This document shows, one piece after another, positions 48,055-62,650 of a stretch of 64,000 nt of DNA. Under the pieces are notes generated by a model. The model did not search any database and was not told the origin of the DNA. It saw nothing but the letters and a program-made list of their open reading frames with translations. Every line of letters begins with the position of its first letter. Positions within the stretch are counted from its first letter, which is position 1. The DNA comes from Persicaria tinctoria (lineage: Eukaryota; Streptophyta; Magnoliopsida; Caryophyllales; Polygonaceae). The stretch is taken from NCBI GenBank assembly GCA_037127255.1, contig JBANSL010000006.1:87840107-87904106 (forward strand), given 5' to 3'. Made by a program: the position numbers and the translations under genes.

Positions 48055-51015
48055 TGTATTCTCAGAGACGATATTTTACATAAAGTCCTGGGACACCGGA
48101 GCTGGGATCCGCGTCAGGCCTCTGATCGAATCTACATTCTCAGAGACGATATTTTACATAAAGTCCTAGGACGCTGCAGCTGGGCTCCGCGTCAGGCCTC
48201 TGATCGAATCTGCATTCTCAGAGACGATATTTTACATAAAGTCAAGGGACGCTAGAGCTGGGCTCCGCGTCAGGCCTCTGATTGAATCTGCATTCTCAGA
48301 GACGATATTTTACATAAAGTCCTGGGACGCTGGAGCTGGGCTCCGCGTCAGGCCTCTGATGGAATCTGCATTCTCAGAGACAATATTTTATATAAATTCC
48401 TGAGACGCTGGAGCTGGGCTCCACGTCAGGCCTCTGATCGAATCTGCATTCTCAGAGACAATATTTTATATAAAGTCCTGGGACGCTGGAGATTGGCTCC
48501 GCGTCAGGCCTCTGATCGAATATGCCTTCTTAGAGACGATATTTTACATAAAGTCCTGGGACAATGGAGCTTGGCTCCGCGTCAGGCTTCTAATCGAATC
48601 TGCATTCTCAGAGACGATATTTTACATAAAGTCCAAGGACGCTGGAGCTTGGCTCCGCGTCAGGCCTCTGATTGAATCTGCATTCGCAGAGACGATATTT
48701 TACATAAAGTCATGGGACGCTGGAGCTGGGTTCCGCGTCAGGCCTCTGATTGAATCTGCATTCTCAGAGACGATATTTTACATAAAGTCCTGGGACGCTG
48801 GAGCTGGGCTCCGCGTCAGGCCTCTGATCGAATCTGCATTCTCAGAGACAATATTTTATATAAATTCCTGAGACGCTAGAGCTGGGCTCCACGTCGGGCC
48901 TCTGATCGAATCTGCATTCTCAGAGACGATATTTTACATAAAGTCCTGGGACGCTGGAGCTTGGCTCCGCGTCAGGCCTCTGATCGAATCTGCATTCTCA
49001 GAGACGATATTTTATATAAAGTCTTGGGACGCTGGAGCTGGGCTCCGCGTCAGGCCTCTGATCGAATCTGCAATCTCAGAGACGATATTTTTTACAAAGT
49101 CCTGGGACGCTGGAGCTTGGCTCCGCGTCAGGCCTTTGATCGAATCTGCATTCTCAGAGACCACATTTTATATAAATTACTGAGACGCTGGAGTTGGGCT
49201 CTGCGTCAGGCCTCTGATCGAATCTTCATTCTCAGAGACAATATTTTACATAAAGTCCTGGAACACTGGAGCTTGGCTCCGAGTCAGGCCTTTGATCGAA
49301 TCTGCATTCTCAAAGACGATATTTTACATAAAGTCATGGGACGCTGGAGCTGGGCTCCACGTCAGGCCTCTGATTGAATCTGCATTCTCAGAGACGATAT
49401 TTTACATAAAGTCCTGGGAAGCTGGAGCTGGGCTCCGCGTCAGGCCTCTGATCGAATCTGCATTCTCAAAGACAATATTTTATATAAATTCCTGAAACGC
49501 TGGAGCTGGGCTCCACGTCGGGCATCTGATCGAATCTGCATTCTCAGAGACGATATTTTACATAAAGTCCTGGGACACCGGAGCTGGGATCCGCGTCAGG
49601 CCTCTGATCGAATCTACATTCTCAGAGACGATATTTTACATAAAGTCCTAGGACGCTGCAGCTGGGCTCCGCGTCAGGCCTCTGATCGAATCTGCATTCT
49701 CAGAGACGATATTTTACATAAAGTCAAGGGACGCTGGAGCTGGGCTCCGCGTCAGGCCTCTGATTGAATCTGCATTCTCAGAGACGATATTTTACATAAT
49801 GTCCTGGGACGCTGGAGCTGGGCTCCGCGTCAGGCCTCTGATGGAATCTGCATTCTCAGAGACAATATTTTATATAAATTCCTGAGACGCTGGAGCTGGG
49901 CTCCACGTCAGGCCTCTGATCGAATCTGCATTCTCAGAGACAATATTTTATATAAAGTCCTGGGACGCTGGAGATTGGCTCCGCGTCAGGCCTCTGATCG
50001 AATATGCCTTCTTAGAGACGATATTTTACATAAAGTCCTGGGACAATGGAGCTTGGCTCCGCGTCAGGCTTCTAATCGAATCTGCATTCTCAGAGACGAT
50101 ATTTTACATAAAGTCCAAGGACGCTGGAGCTTGGCTCCGCGTCAGGCCTCTGATTGAATCTGCATTCGCAGAGACGATATTTTACATAAAGTCATGGGAC
50201 GCTGGAGCTGGGTTCCGCGTCAGGCCTCTGATTGAATTTGCATTCTCAGAGACGATATTTTACATAAAGTCCTGGGACGCTGGAGCTGGACTCCGCGTCA
50301 GGCCTCTGATCGAATCTGCATTCTCAGAGACAATATTTTATATAAATTCCTGAGACGCTAGAGCTGGGCTCCACGTCGGGCCTCTGATCGAATCTGCATT
50401 CTCAGAGACGATATTTTACATAAAGTCCTGGTACGCTGGAGCTTGGCTCCGCGTCAGGCCTCTGATCGAATCTGCATTCTCAGAGACGATATTTTATATA
50501 AAGTCTTGGGACGCTGGAGCTGGGCTCCGCGTCAGGCCTCTGATCGAATCTGCAATCTCAGAGACGATATTTTTTACAAAGTCCTGGGACGCTGGAGCTT
50601 GGCTCCGCGTCAGGCCTTTGATCGAATCTGCATTCTCAGAGACCACATTTTATATAAATTACTGAGACGCTGGAGTTGGGCTCTGCGTCAGGCCTCTGAT
50701 CGAATCTTCATTCTTAGAGACAATATTTTACATAAAGTCCTGGAACACTGGAGCTTGGCTCCGAGTCAGGCCTTTGATCGAATCTGCATTCTCAAAGACG
50801 ATATTTTACATAAAGTCATGGGACGCTGGAGCTGGGCTCCGCGTCAGGCCTCTGATTGAATCTGCATTCTCAGAGACGATATTTTACATAAAGTCCTGGG
50901 AAGCTGGAGCTGGGCTCCGCGTCAGGCCTCTGATCGAATCTGCATTCTCAAAGACAATATTTTATATAAATTCCTGAAACGCTGGAGCTGGGCTCCACGT
51001 CGGGCATCTGATCGA
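48055..51015 (+). repeat. Tandem duplication of 19 units (1482 bp)
   Basis: The two copies (about 48055-49536 and 49537-51018) share GCTGGGATCC (48101 and 49583), CATTCGCAGAG, CTGGGAAGCTGG and CCTGAAACGCTGG variants at a constant 1482-bp offset. Differences are few, so this is a young event. Confidence 0.75.
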
Positions 51016-54000
51016 ATCTGCATTCTCAGAGACGATATTTTACATAAAGTCCTGGGACGCTGGAGCTTGGCTCCGCGTCAGGCCTCTGATCGAATCTGCA
51101 TTCTCAGAGACGATATTTTATATAAAGTCCTGGGACGCTGGAGCTTGGCTCCGCGTCAGGCCTTTGATCGAATCTGCATTCTCAGAGACCACATTTTATA
51201 TAAATTACTGAGACGCTGGAGTTGGGCTCCCCGTCAGGCCTTTGATCGAATCTTCATTCTCAGAGACAATATTTTACATAAAGTCCTGGAACGCTGGAGC
51301 TTGGCTCCGAGTCAGGCCTCTGATCGAATCTGCATTCTCAGAGACGATATTTTACATAAAGTCATGGGACGCTGGAGCTGGGGTCCGCGTCAGGCCTCTG
51401 ATTGAATCTGCATTCTCAGAGACGATATTTTACATAAAGTCCTAGGACGCTGGCGTTGGGCTCCGCGTCAGGCCTCTGATTGAATCTGCATTCTCAAAGA
51501 CGATATTTTACATAAAGTCCTGGGACGCTAGAGTTGGGCTCCGCGTCAGGCCTCTGATCGAATCTTCATTCTCAGAGACAATATTTTACATAAAGTCCTG
51601 GGACGCTGGAGCTTGGCTCCGCGTCAGGCATCTGATCGAATCTGCATTCTCAGAGACGATATTTTGCATAAAGTCCTGGGACACCGGAGCTGGGCTCCGC
51701 GTCAGGCCTCTGATCGAATCTTCATTCTCAGAGACAATATTTTTTATAAAGTCCTGGGACGCTGGAGCTTGGCTCCGCATCAGGCCTTTGATCGAATCTG
51801 CATTCTCAGAGACGATATTTTACATAAAGTCCTGGGACACCGGAGCTGGGCTCCGTGTCAGGCCTCTGATCGAATCTACATTCTCAGAGACGATATTTTA
51901 CATAAAGTCCTAGGACGCTGCAGCTGGGCTCCGCGTCAGGCCTCTGATCGAATCTGCATTCTCAGAGACGATATTTTATATAAAGTCCTGGGATGCTGGA
52001 GCTGGGCTCCGCGTCAGGCCTTTGATCGAATCTGCAATCTCAGAGACGATATTTTTTACAAAGTCCTGGGACGCTGGAGCTTGGCTCCGCGTCAGGCCTT
52101 TGATCGAATCTGCATTCTCAGAGACCACATTTTATATAAATTACTGAGACGCTGGAGTTGGGCTCCGCGTCAGGCCTTTGATCGAATCTTCATTCTCAGA
52201 GACAATATTTTACATAAAGTCCTGGAACGCTGGAGCTTGGCTCCGAGTCAGGCCTCTGATCGAATCTGCATTTTCAGAGACGATATTTTACATAAAGTCA
52301 TGGGACACTGGAGCTGGGCTCCGCGTCAGGCCTCTGATTGAATCTGCATTCTCAGAGACGATATTTTACATAAAGTCCTAGGACGCTGGAGTTGGGCTCC
52401 GCGTCAGGCCTCTGATTGAATCTGCATTCTCAGAGACGATATTTTACATAAAGTCCTGGGACGCTGGAGCTGGGCTCGCGTCAGGCCTCTGATCGAATCT
52501 TCATTCTCAGAGACAATATTTTACATAAAGTCCTGGGACGCTGGAGCTTGGCTCCGCGTCAGGCATCTGATCGAATCTGCATTCTCAGAGACAATATTTT
52601 ATATAAATTCCTGAGACGCTAGAGCTGGGCTCCACGTCGGGCCTCTGATCGAATCTGCATTCTCAGAGACGATATTTTACATAAAGTCCTGGTACGCTGG
52701 AGCTTGGCTCCGCGTCAGGCCTCTGATCGAATCTGCATTCTCAGAGACGATATTTTATATAAAGTCTTGGGACGCTGGAGCTGGGCTCCGCGTCAGGCCT
52801 CTGATCGAATCTGCAATCTCAGAGACGATATTTTTTACAAAGTCCTGGGACGCTGGAGCTTGGCTCCGCGTCAGGCCTTTGATCGAATCTGCATTCTCAG
52901 AGACCACATTTTATATAAATTACTGAGACGCTGGAGTTGGGCTCTGCGTCAGGCCTCTGATCGAATCTTCATTCTTAGAGACAATATTTTACATAAAGTC
53001 CTGGAACACTGGAGCTTGGCTCCGAGTCAGGCCTTTGATCGAATCTGCATTCTCAAAGACGATATTTTACATAAAGTCATGGGACGCTGGAGCTGGGCTC
53101 CGCGTCAGGCCTCTGATTGAATCTGCATTCTCAGAGACGATATTTTACATAAAGTCCTGGGAAGCTGGAGCTGGGCTCCGCGTCAGGCCTCTGATCGAAT
53201 CTGCATTCTCAAAGACAATATTTTATATAAATTCCTGAAACGCTGGAGCTGGGCTCCACGTCGGGCATCTGATCGAATCTGCATTCTCAGAGACGATATT
53301 TTACATAAAGTCCTGGGACGCTGGAGCTTGGCTCCGCGTCAGGCCTCTGATCGAATCTGCATTCTCAGAGACGATATTTTATATAAAGTCCTGGGACGCT
53401 GGAGCTTGGCTCCGCGTCAGGCCTTTGATCGAATCTGCATTCTCAGAGACCACATTTTATATAAATTACTGAGACGCTGGAGTTGGGCTCCCCGTCAGGC
53501 CTTTGATCGAATCTTCATTCTCAGAGACAATATTTTACATAAAGTCCTGGAACGCTGGAGCTTGGCTCCGAGTCAGGCCTCTGATCGAATCTGCATTCTC
53601 AGAGACGATATTTTACATAAAGTCATGGGACGCTGGAGCTGGGGTCCGCGTCAGGCCTCTGATTGAATCTGCATTCTCAGAGACGATATTTTACATAAAG
53701 TCCTAGGACGCTGGCGTTGGGCTCCGCGTCAGGCCTCTGATTGAATCTGCATTCTCAAAGACGATATTTTACATAAAGTCCTGGGACGCTAGAGTTGGGC
53801 TCCGCGTCAGGCCTCTGATCGAATCTTCATTCTCAGAGACAATATTTTACATAAAGTCCTGGGACGCTGGAGCTTGGCTCCGCGTCAGGCATCTGATCGA
53901 ATCTGCATTCTCAGAGACGATATTTTGCATAAAGTCCTGGGACACCGGAGCTGGGCTCCGCGTCAGGCCTCTGATCGAATCTTCATTCTCAGAGACAATA

Positions 54001-54826
54001 TTTTTTATAAAGTCCTGGGACGCTGGAGCTTGGCTCCGCATCAGGCCTTTGATCGAATCTGCATTCTCAGAGACGATATTTTACATAAAGTCCTGGGACA
54101 CCGGAGCTGGGCTCCGTGTCAGGCCTCTGATCGAATCTACATTCTCAGAGACGATATTTTACATAAAGTCCTAGGACGCTGCAGCTGGGCTCCGCGTCAG
54201 GCCTCTGATCGAATCTGCATTCTCAGAGACGATATTTTATATAAAGTCCTGGGATGCTGGAGCTGGGCTCCGCGTCAGGCCTTTGATCGAATCTGCAATC
54301 TCAGAGACGATATTTTTTACAAAGTCCTGGGACGCTGGAGCTTGGCTCCGCGTCAGGCCTTTGATCGAATCTGCATTCTCAGAGACCACATTTTATATAA
54401 ATTACTGAGACGCTGGAGTTGGGCTCCGCGTCAGGCCTTTGATCGAATCTTCATTCTCAGAGACAATATTTTACATAAAGTCCTGGAACGCTGGAGCTTG
54501 GCTCCGAGTCAGGCCTCTGATCGAATCTGCATTTTCAGAGACGATATTTTACATAAAGTCATGGGACACTGGAGCTGGGCTCCGCGTCAGGCCTCTGATT
54601 GAATCTGCATTCTCAGAGACGATATTTTACATAAAGTCCTAGGACGCTGGAGTTGGGCTCCGCGTCAGGCCTCTGATTGAATCTGCATTCTCAGAGACGA
54701 TATTTTACATAAAGTCCTGGGACGCTGGAGCTGGGCTCGCGTCAGGCCTCTGATCGAATCTTCATTCTCAGAGACAATATTTTACATAAAGTCCTGGGAC
54801 GCTGGAGCTTGGCTCCGCGTCAGGCA
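50305..54826 (+). repeat. Tandem duplication of 29 units minus 1 bp (2261 bp)
   Basis: Copies at about 50305-52565 and 52566-54826 match throughout at a 2261-bp offset. Shared rare features include CCTGGTACGCTGG (about 50428 and 52689), GCTCCCCGTCAGG (about 51227 and 53488), GGGGTCCGCG (about 51380 and 53641) and a 1-bp deletion giving GGGCTCGCGTC (about 52475 and 54736). The offset of 29 units minus one base is explained by that deletion lying inside the duplicated block. Near-identity suggests one of the most recent events in the window. Confidence 0.8.
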
Positions 54827-55849
54827 TCTGATCGAATCTGCATTCTCAGAGACGATATTTTACATAAAGTCCTGGGACGCTGGAGCTTGGCTCCGCGTCA
54901 GGCCTCTGATCGAATCTGCATTCTCAGAGACAATATTTTATATAAAGTCCTGGGACGCTGGAGATTGGCTCCGCGTCAGGCCTCTGATCGAATATGCCTT
55001 CTTAGAGACGATATTTTACATAAAGTCCTGGGACAATGGAGCTTGGCTCCGCGTCAGGCTTCTAATCGAATCTGCATTCTCAGAGACGATATTTTACATA
55101 AAGTCCTAGGACGCTGGAGCTTGGCCCCGCATCAGGCCTCTGATCGAATCTAAATTCTCAGAGACGATATTTTACATAAAGTCCAAGGACGCTGGAGCTT
55201 GGCTCCGCGTCAGGCCTCTGATTGAAGCTGCATTCTCAGAGACGATATTTTACATAAACTCATGGGACGCTGGAGCTGGGCTCCGCGTCAGGCCTCTGAT
55301 TGAATCTGCATTCTCAGAGACGATATTTTACATAAAGTCCTGGGACGCTGGAGTTGGGCTCCACGTCGGGCCTCTGATCGAATCTGCATTCTCAGAGACG
55401 ATATTTTACATAAAGTCCTGGGACGCTGGAGCTTGGCTCCGCGTTAGGCCTCTGATCGAATCTGCATTCTCAGAGACGATATTTTATATAAAGTCCTGGG
55501 ATGCTGGAGCTGGGCTCCGCGTCAGGCCTCTGATCGAATCTGCAATCTCAGAGACGATATTTTTTACAAAGTCCTGGGACGCTGGAGCTTGGCTCCACGT
55601 CAGGCCTTTGATCGAATCTGCATTCTCAGAGACCACATTTTATATAAATTACTGAGACGCTGGAGTTGGGCTCCGCGTCAGGCCTTTGATCGAATCTTCA
55701 TTCTCAGAGACAATATTTTACATAAAGTCCTGAAACGCTGGAGCTTGGCTCCGAGTCAGGCCTCTGATCGAATATGCATTCTCAGAGACGATATTTTACA
55801 TAAAGTCATGGGACGCTGGAGCTGGGCTCCGCGTCAGGCCTCTGATTGA

Positions 55850-58800
55850 ATATGCATTCTCAGAGACGATATTTTACATAAAGTCCTAGGACGCTGGAGT
55901 TGGGCTCCGCGTCAGGCCTCTGATTGAATCTGCATTCTCAGAGACGATATTTTACATAAAGTCCTGGGACGCTGGAGCTGGGCTCCGCGTCAGGCCTCTG
56001 ATCGAATCTTCATTCTCAGAGACAATATTTTACATAAAGTCCTGGGACGCTGGAGCTTGGCTCCGCGTCAGGCATCTGATCGAATCTGCATTCTCAGAGA
56101 CGATATTTTGCATAAAGTCCTGGGACACCGGAGCTGGGCTCCGCGTCAGGCCTCTGATCGAATCTTCATTCTCAGAGACGATATTTTACATAAAGTCCTA
56201 GGACGCTGCAGCTGGGCTCCGCGTCAGGCCTCTGATCGAATCTGCATTCTCAGAGACGATATTTTACATGAAGTCCTGGGACGCTGGAGCTGGGCTCCGC
56301 GTCAGGCCTCTGATCGAATCTGCATTCTCAGAGACAATATTTTATATAAATTCCTGAGACGCTGGAGCTGGGCTCCACGTCAGGCCTCTGATCGAATCTG
56401 CATTCTCAGAGACAATATTTTATATAAAGTCCTGGGACGCTGGAGATTGGCTCCGCGTCAGGCCTCTGATCGAATATGCCTTCTTAGAGACGATATTTTA
56501 CATAAAGTCCTGGGACAATGGAGCTTGGCTCCGCGTCAGGCTTCTAATCGAATCTGCATTCTGAGAGACGATATTTTACATAAAGTCCTAGGACACTGGA
56601 GCTTGGCCCCGCGGCAGGCCTCTGATCGAATCTAAATTCTCAGAGACGATATTTTACATAAAGTCATGGGACGCTGGAGCTGGGCTCTGCGTCAGGCCTC
56701 TGATCGAATCTGCATTCTCAGAGACAATATTTTATATAAATTCCTGAGATGCTGGAGCTGGGCTCCACGTCAGGCCTCTGATCAAATCTGCATTCTCAGA
56801 GACAATATTTTATATAAAGTCCTGGGACGCTGGAGATTGGCTCCGCGTCAGGCCTCTGATAGAATATGCCTTCTTAGAGACGATATTTTACATAAAGTCC
56901 TGGGACAATGGAGCTTGGCTCCGCGTCAGGCTTCTAATCGAATCTGCATTCTCAGAGACGATATTTTACATAAAGTCCTAGGACGCTGGAGCTTGGCCCC
57001 GCGTCAGGCCTCTGATCGAATCTAAATTCTCAGAGACGATATTTTACATAAAGTCCAAGGACGCTCGAGCTTGGCTCCGCGTCAGGCCTCTGATTGAATC
57101 TGCATTCTCAGAGACGATATTTTACATAAAGTCATGGGACGCTGGAGCTGGGCTCCACGTCAGGCCTCTAATTGAATCTGCATTCTCAGAGACGATATTT
57201 TACATAAAGTCCAGGGACGCTGGAGCTGGGCTCCGCGTCAGGCCTTTGATCGAATCTGCATTCTCAGAGACCATATTTTATATAAATTCCTAAGACGCTG
57301 GAGCTGGGCTCCACGTCGGGCCTCTGATCGAATCTGCATTCTCAGAGACGATATTTTACATAAAGTCCTGGGATGCTGGAGCTTGGCTCCGCGTCAGGCC
57401 TCTGATCGAATCTGCATTCTCAGAGACGATATTTTATATAAAGTCCTGGGACGCTAGAGCTGGGCTCCGCGTCAGGCCTCTGATCGAATCTGCAATCTTA
57501 GCGACGATATTTTTTACAAAGTCCTGGGACGCTGGAGCTTGGCTCCGCGTCAGGCATCTGATCGAATCTGCATTCTCATAGACGATATTTTGCATAAAGT
57601 CCTGGGACACCGGAGCTGGGCTCCGCGTCAGGCCTCTGATCGAATCTTCATTCTCAGAGACAATATTTTACATAAAGTCCTAGGACGCTGGAGCTTGGCT
57701 CCGCATCAGGCCTCTGATCGAATCTGCATTCTCAGAGACGATATTTTACATAAAGTCCTGGGACACCGGAGCTGGGCTCCGCGTCAGGCCTCTGATCGAA
57801 TCTACATTCTCAGAGACGATATTTTACATAAAGTCCTAGGACGCTGCAGCTGGGCTCCGCGTCAGGCCTCTGATCGAATCTGCATTCTCAGAGACGATAT
57901 TTTACATAAAGTCCTGGGACGCTGGAGCTTGGCTCCGCGTCAGACCTCTGATCGAATCTGCATTCTCAGAGACGATATTTTACATAAAGTCATGGGACGC
58001 TGGAGCTGGGCTCCGCGTCAGGCCTCTGATTGAATCTGCATTCTCAGAGACGATATTTTACATAAAGTCCTGGGACGCTGGAGCTGGGCTCCGCGTTAGG
58101 CCTCTGATCGAATCTGCATTCTCAGAGACAATATTTTATATAAATTCCTGAGACGCTGGAGCTGGGCTCCACGTCAGGCCTCTGATCGAATCTGCATTCT
58201 CAGAGACAATATTTTATATAAAGTCCTGGGACGCTGGAGATTGGCTCCGCGTCAGGCCTCTGATCGAATATGCCTTCTTAGAGACGATATTTTACATAAA
58301 GTCCTGGGACAATGGAGTTTGGCTCCGCGTCAGGCTTCTAATCGAATCTGCATTCTCAGAGACGATATTTTACATAAAGTCCTAGGACGTTGGAGCTTGG
58401 CCCCGCGTCAGGCCTCTGATCGAATCTAAATTCTCAGAGACGATATTTTACATAAAGTCATGGGACGCTGGAGCTGGGCTCCGCGTCAGGCCTCTGATCG
58501 AATATGCCTTCTTAGAGACGATATTTTACATAAAGTCCTGGGACAATGGAGCTTGGCTCCGCGTCAGGCTTCTAATCGAATCTGCATTCTCAAAGACGAT
58601 ATTTTACATAAAGTCCAAGGACGCTGGAGCTTGGCTCCGCGTCAGGCCTCTGATTGAATCTGCATTCGCAGAGACGATATTTTACATAAAGTCATGGGAC
58701 GCTGGAGCTGGGCTCCGCGTCAGGCCTCTGATTGAATCTGCATTCTCAGAGACGATATTTTACATAAAGTCCTGGGACGCTGGAGCTGGGCTCCGCGTCA

Positions 58801-61800
58801 GGCCTCTGATCGAATCTGCATTCTCAGAGACAATATTTTATATAAATTCCTGAGACGCTAGAGCTGGGCTCCACGTCGGGCCTCTGATCGAATCTGCATT
58901 CTCAGAGACGATATTTTACATAAAGTCCTGGGACGCTGGAGCTTGGCTCCGCGTCAGGCCTCTGATCGAATCTGCATTCTCAGAGACGATATTTTATATA
59001 AAGTCTTGGGACGCTGGAGCTGGGCTCCGCGTCAGGCCTCTGATCGAATCTGCAATCTCAGAGACGATATTTTTTACAAAGTCCTGGGACGCTGGAGCTT
59101 GGCTCCGCGTCAGGCCTTTGATCGAATCTGCATTCTCAGAGACCACATTTTATATAAATTACTGAGACGCTGGAGTTGGGCTCTGCGTCAGGCCTCTGAT
59201 CGAATCTTCATTCTCAGAGACAATATTTTACATAAAGTCCTGGAACACTGGAGCTTGGCTCCGAGTCAGGCCTTTGATCGAATCTGCATTCTCAAAGACG
59301 ATATTTTACATAAAGTCATGGGACGCTGGAGCTGGGCTCCGCGTCAGGCCTCTGATTGAATCTGCATTCTCAGAGACGATATTTTACATAAAGTCCTGGG
59401 AAGCTGGAGCTGGGCTCCGCGTCAGGCCTCTGATCGAATCTGCATTCTCAAAGACAATATTTTATATAAATTCCTGAAACGCTGGAGCTGGGCTCCACGT
59501 CGGGCATCTGATCGAATCTGCATTCTCAGAGACGATATTTTACATAAAGTCCTGGGACGCTGGAGCTTGGCTCCGCGTCAGGCCTCTGATCGAATCTGCA
59601 TTCTCAGAGACGATATTTTATATAAAGTCCTGGGATGCTGGAGCTGGGCTCCGCGTCAGGCCTCTGATCGAATCTGCAATCTCAGAGACGATATTTTTTA
59701 CAAAGTCCTGGGACGCTGGAGCTTGGCTCCGCGTCAGGCCTTTGATCGAATCTGCATTCTCAGAGACCACATTTTATATAAATTACTGAGACGCTGGAGT
59801 TGGGCTCCGCGTCAGGCCTTTGATCGAATCTTCATTCTCAGAGACAATATTTTACATAAAGTCCTGGAACGCTGGAGCTTGGCTCCGAGTCAGGCCTCTG
59901 ATCGAATCTGCATTCTCAGAGACGATATTTTACATAAAGTCATGGGACGCTGGAGCTGGGCTCCGCGTCAGGCCTCTGATTGAATCTGCATTCTTAGAGA
60001 CGATATTTTACATAAAGTCCTAGGACGCTGGAGTTGGGCTCCGCGTCAGGCCTCTGATTGAATCTGCATTCTCAGAGACGATATTTTACATAAAGTCCTG
60101 GGACGCTGGAGCTGGGCTCCGCGTCAGGCCTCTGATCGAATCTTCATTCTCAGAGACAATATTTTACATAAAGTCCTGGGACGCTGGAGCTTGGCTCCGC
60201 GTCAGGCATCTGATCGAATCTGCATTCTCAGAGACGATATTTTGCATAAAGTCCTGGGACACCGGAGCTGGGCTCCGCGTCAGGCCTCTGATCGAATCTT
60301 CATTCTTAGAGACAATATTTTACATAAAGTCCTGGGACGCTGGAGCTTGGCTCCGCATCAGGCCTTTGATCGAATCTGCATTCTCAGAGACGATATTTTA
60401 CATAAAGTCCTGGGACACCGGAGCTGGGCTCCGCGTCAGGCCTCTGATCGAATCTACATTCTCAGAGACGATATTTTACATAAAGTCCTAGGACGCTGCA
60501 GCTGGGCTCCGCGTCAGGCCTCTGATCGAATCTGCATTCTCAGAGACGATATTTTACATGAAGTCCTGGGACGCTGGAGCTGGGCTCCACGTCAGGCCTC
60601 TGATCGAATCTGCATTCTCAGAGAAAATATTTTATATAAATTCCTGAGACGCTGGAGCTGGGCTCCACGTCAGGCCTCTGATCGAATCTGCATTCTCAGA
60701 GACAATATTTTATATAAAGTCCTGGGACGCTGGAGATTGGCTCCGCGTCAGGCCTCTGATCGAATATGCCTTCTTAGAGACGATATTTTACATAAAGTCC
60801 TGGGACAATGGAGCTTGGCTCCGCGTCAGGCTTCTAATCGAATCTGCATTCTCAGAGACGATATTTTACATAAAGTCCTAGGACGCTGGAGCTTGGCCCC
60901 GCGGCAGGCCTCTGATCGAATCTAAATTCTCAGAGACGATATTTTACATAAAGTCATGGGACGCTGGAGTTGGGCTCTGCGTCAGGCCTCTGATCGAATC
61001 TGCATTCTCAGAGACAATATTTTATATAAATTCCTGAGATGCTGGAGCTGGGCTCCACGTCAGGCCTCTGATCGAATCTGCATTCTCAGAGACAATATTT
61101 TATATAAAGTCCTGGGACGCTGGAGATTGGCTCCGCGTCAGGCCTCTGATAGAATATGCCTTCTTAGAGACGATATTTTACATAAAGTCCTGGGACAATG
61201 GAGCTTGGCTCCGCGTCAGGCTTCTAATCGAATCTGCATTCTCAGAGACGATATTTTACATAAAGTCCTAGGACGCTGGAGCTTGGCCCCGCGTCAGGCC
61301 TCTGATCGAATCTAAATTCTCAGAGACGATATTTTACATAAAGTCCAAGGACGCTCGAGCTTGGCTCCGCGTCAGGCCTCTGATTGAATCTGCATTCTCA
61401 GAGACGATATTTTACATAAAGTCATGGGACGCTGGAGCTGGGCTCCACGTCAGGCCTCTAATTGAATCTGCATTCTCAGAGACGATATTTTACATAAAGT
61501 CCAGGGACGCTGGAGCTGGGCTCCGCGTCAGGCCTTTGATCGAATCTGCATTCTCAGAGACCATATTTTATATAAATTCCTGAGACGCTGGAGTTGGGCT
61601 CCACGTCGGGCCTCTGATCGAATCTGCATTCTCAGAGACGATATTTTACATAAAGTCCTGGGATGCTGGAGCTTGGCTCCGCGTCAGGCCTCTGATCGAA
61701 TCTGCATTCTCAGAGACGATATTTTATATAAAGTCCTGGGACGCTGGAGCTGGGCTCCGCGTCAGGCCTCTGATCGAATCTGCAATCTTAGCGACGATAT

Positions 61801-62650
61801 TTTTTAAAAAGTCCTGGGACGCTGGAGCTTGGCTCCGCGTCAGGCATCTGATCGAATCTGCATTCTCAGAGACGATATTTTGCACAAAGTCCTGGGACAC
61901 CGGAGCTGGGCTCCGCGTCAGGCCTCTGATCGAATCTTCATTCTCAGAGACAATATTTTACATAAAGTCCTAGGACGCTGGAGCTTGGCTCCGCATCAGG
62001 CCTCTGATCGAATCTGCATTCTCAGAGACGATATTTTACATAAAGTCCTAGGACGCTGCAGCTGGGCTCCGCGTCAGGCCTCTGATCGAATCTGCATTCT
62101 CAGAGACGATATTTTACATAAAGTCCTGGGACGCTGGAGCTTGGCTCCGCGTCAGGCCTCTGATCGAATCTGCATTCTCAGAGACGATATTTTACATAAA
62201 GTCATGGGACGCCGGAGCTGGGCTCCGCGTCAGGCCTCTGATTGAATCTGCATTCTCAGAGACGATATTTTACATAAAGTCCTGGGACGCTGGAGCTGGG
62301 ATCCGCGTTAGGCCTCTGATCGAATCTGCATTCTCAGAGACAATATTTTATATAAATTCCTGAGACGCTGGAGCTGGGCTCCACGTCAGGCCTCTGATCG
62401 AATCTGCATTCTCAGAGACAATATTTTATATAAAGTCCTGGGACGCTGGAGATTGGCTCCGCGTCAGGCCTCTGATCGAATATGCCTTCTTAGAGACGAT
62501 ATTTTACATAAAGTCCTGGGACAATGGAGTTTGGCTCCGCGTCAGGCTTCTAATCGAATCTGCATTCTCAGAGACGATATTTTACATAAAGTCCTAGGAC
62601 GTTGGAGCTTGGCCCCGCGTCAGGCCTCTGATCGAATCTAAATTCTCAGA
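55850..62650 (+). repeat. Large duplication of about 53-55 units (4134-4290 bp)
   Basis: Block 55850-58440 recurs at about 59985-62650. The offset is 4134 bp at 56057/60191, 4290 bp at 56666/60956 and 57539/61829, and 4212 bp at 58241/62453. Whole units were therefore gained or lost in one copy since duplication. Shared rare variants include CGCGGCAGGCC (about 56610 and 60900), GACGCTCGAGC (about 57060 and 61350) and GCAATCTTAGCGACG (about 57490 and 61782). Confidence 0.7.

Noticed and set aside
51586..54041. Minus-strand open frames in the array (51586-51780 and 53847-54041)
   Set aside because: They are copies of each other through the 29-unit duplication and are open only because two neighbouring units change a TAA on that strand.
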